Source: Setoptus koraiensis (taxonomy: Eukaryota; Arthropoda). Taken from it: a stretch of DNA of 64,000 nt. The notes beneath the pieces were generated by a model. It ran no database searches. It was not told the DNA's origin and saw only the letters and a list, made by a program, of their open reading frames with translations. This document shows, piece by piece, positions 58,501-64,000 of this stretch (the first letter of the stretch is position 1; every line of letters starts with the position of its first letter). Location of the stretch: assembly GCA_048013815.1 (NCBI GenBank), contig CM106585.1:11036001-11100000 (forward strand). Reading direction: 5' to 3'. A program made the position numbers and the translations under genes.

Positions 58501-60219
58501 TTTTCGATAATTTTCGTCTCATTCGTCACGCCGGAAGCTGGCAATAGAGGCGCAGCAGTCACTGTAGCTTGGTGTGTCACCAATGTACTATTGTTACCAA
58601 CAGGTAGAACGGTTGCTTCAAGTTTTGATGGATTAACAACGTGGCTCTGGTCAATGGTTGTGACATTGGAACCGTTGGATAGTGTTTCTGTTGTTGTTGT
58701 CGTTTTTGTCGAGTTTGTCTGAGGGTGTTCAGAGGGCGATTTCTGTGCGCTATCCGCGGCTACCACAGCCGCCGTCACCGGTCTACCGCTAGTTGGTGCG
58801 ACAGTGATTGGTGCGACAGTGATTGGTGCGACAGTGATTGGTGCGACAGTGATTGGTGCACCAGTACCGATGGCCGGCGAAAGTGAACCCCTCGAAACAG
58901 TTACCAAGCTCGGCGCTGTGGGCGCCGATGTGACAAATACCTTGACATGATCAGCGTGTGCTTTCGAAACAACTACGGGCGCAGCAGTGGTAGTTGTCAG
59001 GGTTGCATTTATCACGGAAGTTGCTGTCTCTGTGACAACGGCAGGCGCGACGGAAACATTTGGTGCAGCTAATGATGATCTGCTGTTTATTGTAATAGTG
59101 TCCGATACTGTTGGCGTGGCTGATGCAGCGATTGATTTCGGATGCTCCGTAACCGGAACAACCTTTGCCTCGGTTGCGGGTGCACCTGTTGCAAGAGTTT
59201 TTGCCTCAGATGCGGCCTCTTGCACCTCTTGATCGTGTAGATGGGCAACAATGTCGTCTATGAGCGACAATTCATCGTGCACCAATTCACTCTGGGCATG
59301 TTTGGAGCAATTCAAACGATTCTCCAATATTCTGTCTATTTCTAGATCTATAATATGGCTCCAATGTCTAATGGCACAAACCTCCCACTGTTTATACAGT
59401 TCAGTCGATCTTGATTGACAGAATTCTTTCAATTGCTGCCTTGTTACGGGAGCAATAATTGGATTCATGTGTTTGTATCGCACTTCCCAACAAACAGACA
59501 ATTGCTCAGAGGTCTTAATAATGTGTTGTTGGAATTGAAAAGAACAAATGAAGAAACATATCAAAAAATATCTAACATCGCTGATTTGTCTCAGACAAAT
59601 TGGCCCGGATTTAACTCTCAAATTGGTTCTATCAGATTTATAATTTTGATACGCTCGTACTTACATGGAGAGAAAATTGCTTCAGTTGCAGACCTACTCT
59701 ATTTAATTGTTTCTGTGTCAGTGTATCAATCTGCTGACAGATAGGATCTAGATACATGTTGAATTTGAGCAATTTTTCCGTTATATTCACTTTTCTTGTT
59801 GCGAAATGCCTGTGATACTTTCTGGACAATTTCGGTGCACCAGGTATGTGAGCTACCACAACTGGACTAATTGTTCCACGATGGTGGACACTAACAGCCG
59901 GATGGACACCCAAGTTGCTAGCATTGCTGTGTGTCACATGTGAAATAGTAACATTTGTTGGATGACTTGCTGGTTTAGGCTTGTGTTCGCCCTGTGCGAT
60001 GCTCGCATTATGCCCATTGGAATGTATTTTCGAAACAATTGGGATGTGTGGCAAGCTAGGATGATGGATGGATGAGGCTAAAGAGGAGGGCACCGAGTGG
60101 ATTGACTGTTTCGCATTTGAATGGTTCGAGGTAACATTTCCATGGGTAACCAGTATGTAACAGTTTAATAATGTAAAAAGTGCAATCAATATTGGAGAGG
60201 TTTTCATCAAGATTGCCAT
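55554..60219 (-). CDS. Mucin-like secreted protein, two exons, 1504 aa
   Basis: Exon 1 is 60219-59665 (185 codons, donor GTAAGT), exon 2 is 59513-55554 (acceptor TTATTAAG); phase 0 on both sides. Signal peptide at residues 1-27 (ILIALFTLLNCYILVTHG). A short folded part follows (about 140-290, with five Cys: PICQQ, VCWEV, EFCQS, VCAIR, NCSKH), likely helical. Then come about 1000 residues of Thr/Ala/Pro/Val/Ser with many NxS/T sequons, a V-A-P-I-T repeat (58794-58860) and AIPTAVP-type repeats. A Lys-rich part and an acidic, His-rich C-terminus end the protein. Such composition predicts heavy O-glycosylation and an extracellular role (gut lining, salivary or cuticular surface). Homology beyond composition was not established. 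Confidence 0.75.
58794..58860 (-). repeat. 15-bp coding tandem repeat (VAPIT) in the mucin-like gene
   Basis: About four and a half nearly identical 15-bp units encode V-A-P-I-T in tandem; near identity at third positions implies recent expansion. Confidence 0.9.
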
Positions 60220-61303
60220 TGTGTTCTAGTAATTAGAAGAATTAGACAAAGATCGTGCACAATTAATAGATCGTGATCGAAGATAGTTTCTAAAATAATT
60301 AGGGATCTTTCTTTTTTCAGCCAATCTACTTTTTTCGAGAATGTTGAAGGTCTCGACTAACGTATTGAAAACTGCTATTTACATAACATACAAATATCTA
60401 AACTGATTAGGTTGAATATTTAGAATCATGACTGAAATCAATTATGAAATTTTGCAAGGATTTTGAAACATCTAAGTTTATTTCATTATAAAGTCAATGC
60501 TATACTAGTCATAGTTTATGTCTATAACTGAATTAAGCTGTGTGATTCAGGGCGATATCAAATGTCTTGTATACGAGAAAGTGGATAAAAATAGTTCACG
60601 AAAATCCAATGTATAAAAAGCGGTTGTAGTTTTTAATCAAATCTTTATCTCTGATGGTAAATTAAGCGGCTTACTCATGTTGTAGCAATAGCAAAGCAAC
60701 GATTTTCTTGCGAGCGGCTGGCTGACTGGCTGGCACGACGTTAGTATAAGCATGTAGTTGATGCCAGTGATTAATTGGTGATCAGCTTGGGGGATATATA
60801 TAGGCTTCGAAAGGAATATTTCGGAGAAATGTCTCCGATTATTGGATGATGATCGATTCTGTTTCCCAATGAAGGTAGCCGATGTTTCTCTCATGCTTTG
60901 CCTAAAGTATTTATTTCCACAATTAATTTTCCTAAGAGGTGCCAATAGTGAAAGAGGTTCACATTTTTTTTATCAAGAATCGTCGAAGGATAAGGATGCA
61001 TAGATTTTGGTTTCACTGGAATTCCCGTTGATAGATTGTAGATAACTGGATGAACGTCTCACTTTGCGCGAATCGGAAGAGATCATATAGCTACTCGAAA
61101 TGCTGAGAATTTTTATAAAATTGATCACATGGAGCTGAAAGGCACCCCCTCAAGCTGTTATGATCGAGATTTCGATAAAATACTACCGAAAATGGCTTTT
61201 TGGAGTAGCTTCACACATACACATGATCAAACTCCATGATATCGATCGGCCCTTCTCGGATATATGTATTTCGGATATGTATGTATGTATGTATGTAGAA
61301 CGA
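60220..61303. other. Intergenic upstream of the mucin-like gene
   Basis: No gene seen. It contains an (ATGT)n microsatellite at about 61277-61297. The mucin promoter should lie here; no clear TATA box was identified. Confidence 0.5.
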
Positions 61304-61645
61304 CTATAGATTCGACAGACTGGATTCGCTAGATCCAGAGGATGAGCTTGCTTCTTTTTGTTGGGCATATAATTGTTCACAATGTTGACTGTGTTGAAAC
61401 TGCTGTGCGAATCTGGTCTTCAAGAGTGACCAATCGGTTACGTCAAATCTTACGCATTCTTTTATAAAGTTTATGTACCATCTGAGAGCATAACTGCGCA
61501 AATATCCGCCCAACCTTATCAACTTGTTACAGTGGCTCCAATCACAATCACTGGCAATGGCATCGTAAAGATCTATCCATTCTGATGCGAGGATGGCGTC
61601 GTCCACGCCACCCGAGAAATCCACTAACTTGATGCTATTGGTCAT
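61304..61645 (-). mobile_element. Retrotransposon gag fragment, 113 codons
   Basis: The ATG at 61645 opens a frame with the pattern of the LTR-retrotransposon gag (capsid-like) domain: EWIDLYDAIA, a central LRSYALRWYINFI, then W-S-L-L-K-T-R-F-A-Q-Q-F. The C-terminus is Ser/Gln-rich, with no zinc knuckle or pol after it. It could be a truncated Ty3-type element or a domesticated small gag gene; the frame is intact. Confidence 0.65.
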
Positions 61646-62011
61646 CTAGCGGTGTTCGATCGATTCTAGAAAAAGTTCAAGTCGAATCCTGACATCCTGA
61701 GCTGCAATCTGTTCGTAGGTCTAGTCGGCGTTCTAGCATCGCGTCTGCTCACACAGGTCAGGCGAACGAACGCAACAGAAAACAACATAATTCAATAATT
61801 GTTGTTGCATGTGTATTGAACTCACGCGACACATGCGAGATCAATATCGACAATTTTTCATAGCTTGTTTCTGTCTGAATTTCGCAACTCTCCGCGTCAG
61901 AGTGAAGGAAAGTGGATACAAATAATTAAATACGTCTCTCACAAGATTCATAAATGTTTCGCTCAAGTGAATCTCTGGGTTTCTTCAACTCTTTGGGAAA
62001 ATCAGCAATGT

Positions 62012-64000
62012 TTATCCCATCTCCGGTGCGATGGAAAATTGTAAGAACGTATAAACTGCTGTTGTTATCCATACGAAGAGCTAGAAATTATTGATGAGCG
62101 ATGTCAAGGTGTTGTTTTTTCAAAAAGATGATAGATTTAATTGAAAGGAATAGAAATATTGAAGAAATATTATGGTTACATGACGTTATGTCGACTCATG
62201 AATGCGCGATTATAGACTCTTGAAATGAGATACTAACTTTGAGAAAATTTTCATTATTGACCGGCACAGTTCGAAACAAAACAAATAATGTCTCTGATCC
62301 TGTTTGTAGATGCCTGGACGTCTTCAGCACCGAAAATCTACTCTGTGCGTTCAGTAGATGTTGTTCCACCAACAGCAGCAAAAGATTTCTATTAATACGT
62401 TTAAACTGTTTCGAGTTTGTTGGGGATGAAAAGATAGGTTTTTGTTCTCAAAGGAATTAGTTCAGGTGTCATTAATCAACTGTCTAATTAGGATCACAGA
62501 CAATAGCTCACCTTTCCTGCTAATTGGGCCAGAAAGAACACTTGATTGATGACGTTCACCAAGTAAAAAGAGGCAATTATAGTGAATAAAATTAGAGGCC
62601 ATTTAGTGACACATGTTTTACAGTTGTATGCAACTAGCCATGTAGTCAGAACCCAAACAAATGAGCACAACGATATGAGAACATCTAAGTCCATTCTATC
62701 GGTGAATAAAGTTTTCATTAGTTTGAATTCAAATAATAGCTGATTCAAAAGAAAAATCAATTTTTCGCATTGTGCGTCCAATGGTTGTTGGGGTGCAATC
62801 AGAGCCGGATCTTTGGGTCTAGCAATCACAAGACCACTGTAGTATGGGCGAGTGCAAGTTTGAGTTTGATAGTTTTCCCTATTTTTTTTCGTATTAATCA
62901 CATCAAGATTGCTTAGGAACAATGATTCAAGGCGATCGCTGCTTCGTCTAACATCGTTTCTCGACATACGTAGCTGCTCGACGAAATTGATCAATTGAGT
63001 GTCGAAAATTGATAATCTATCGCTCATTAGAGTCGAATAGCCCACGACAACAAAAGAATCGGCTAAAGTCATTATATTAAGAAATGTTAATATGCACAGG
63101 TCACTGCGTTTGATATTTTCCCAGAATACGTCCCAAGCGTTATCGTTCCTCTGAAGGTAGATATTTCTCAAATAAATCAATAAACTTACGCAAAATATAA
63201 GTTCCACCGCGACTCCTGCTAAGCCAATAAAGCTGGCTCTAGTAAAATTCTTGAATAATTTTGCTGTGCACAGCACTCCTTTTTCGCTACGTATTGTCAT
63301 GAGATCAAACTCTAATATGTCCTTCTTTGTCATTTCCTTCAGAATTGGATATTTTTTTATGAGATCTTCCGGCATTGGTGCACTAGAAAAACAGTAGTGC
63401 ATGTATTCTTTGAATGATAATTTGACAAAAAATAGGAAGTTCATGATGGAGTTCAACTCACAAATGTCCGATTGTTCGTACACAAGATTCCCAATTAGAC
63501 TAGCCCTCGAAAGTTTGGGCTTCTGACGCCTGAATAAGCAATACAATCTCTGAGAAAGTGAGCTCAAGGTAAATGTGAATACCATCACATTTAGTCTTCT
63601 ACGATAGTCAGTAATTGGCTCCCATAAATCGAAGGTGAACACTCTCTTTACAAACGCCCAGACCAGTTTAATAGCGTTGATATATCCCGGATTGTCTTCA
63701 TAATTCACACTGCTTGAATACTCTTCGCCTATATAGTGGGATGGATTAAATCCGTTGTATGCGCAACGAAATACCCAATTAAACAAAAAAAGTACCTCTA
63801 GGGAATACAGAAAGAATTTTATTTTACTATGTTTGTAAATGACAGTTATTACTCGATGTCCTGATCCATATTTAGTCCCGGTGTCGTAATAGTGAGGAAT
63901 AATATGCATATTGAGATGTTCGATTAGTAGATGACCGTAGTAGAATATGTTGAATCTTAGCGGTTCATTGTCTGTATTCGCGTTTAGATCACTTGTTCGA
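62012..64000 (-). CDS. Gustatory-receptor-like 7TM protein, three exons, 5' end open at window edge
   Basis: Exons: 64000 (or ATG at 63909)-62512, 62342-62238, 62080-62012, all phase 0; 523 aa from the ATG. The frame stays open upstream to the window edge, so the true start may lie outside. Six hydrophobic segments lie in exon 1 (among them IKFFLYSLEVLFLFNWVF, ASFIGLAGVAVELIFCVSLLIY, DVLISLCSFVWVLTTWLVAY, WPLILFTIIASFYLVNV), ending QLAGK. Exon 2 adds a 35-residue hydrophilic loop. Exon 3 gives LFVWITTAVYTFLQF then SIAPEMG-stop, which matches the TYxxxxxQF-type TM7 signature and last-exon position of arthropod gustatory receptors (7tm_7 family). Predicted function: ligand-gated chemosensory channel. 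The ligand cannot be inferred. Confidence 0.72.

Noticed and set aside
58204-58722. Plus-strand Gly/Ala/Val repeat frame
   Set aside because: Antisense of the AIPTAVP-type repeats in the mucin-like exon.

Overview
The window looks like nuclear DNA of an arthropod, probably a chelicerate with short introns such as a mite. Evidence for this: the arthropod BTB gene gprs (serine-enriched protein), an arthropod gustatory-receptor-like gene, consensus GT-AG introns mostly of 50-300 bp, and many invertebrate-type DNA transposon remnants. The species cannot be named from the sequence alone. A 500-base run of N (33646-34145) is an assembly gap of nominal size.

Layout. 1-8307 is non-coding DNA upstream of gprs, with simple repeats and one perfect 35-bp inverted repeat. 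8308-19262 (+) is gprs in seven exons (2403 aa deduced). It has a very long Gln/Ser/Asn/Thr-rich N-terminal half, a BTB domain split by another low-complexity insert, then BACK. 19263-43000 is a turbulent accessory region. It holds three families of secreted proteins, called A, B and C here, that I do not recognise. Each has one or two intact genes and several decayed copies. The order A-B-C plus a shared flank occurs twice (21662-28500 and 35220-38240), so the cluster grew by block duplication and is losing copies. The region also carries an intact DD37D (maT-type) transposon, a 1049-bp TIR element with a 9-bp target duplication inside a family A pseudogene, foldback elements, retrotransposon gag scraps, and a 607-bp indel-free duplicate of the 3' end of gprs.

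43693-51076 returns to ordinary genes: a small multi-pass membrane protein, an alpha/beta hydrolase of the SERHL/kraken type, an F-box/LRR protein lying between two direct copies of a 0.6-kb repeat, and a type I membrane protein of unknown family. 52389-60219 (-) holds two adjacent, very large Thr/Ser/Pro-rich mucin-like coding units. 62012-64000 (-) is a gustatory-receptor-like gene in three exons; its last exon carries the TYxxxxQF-like TM7 signature, and its 5' end probably lies beyond the window.

The most interesting content is the A/B/C cluster. It consists of cysteine-bearing secreted proteins with a shared TATAAATAG-type promoter, repeated duplication and pseudogenisation, and one paralogue (39164-40645) that has gained a membrane anchor.
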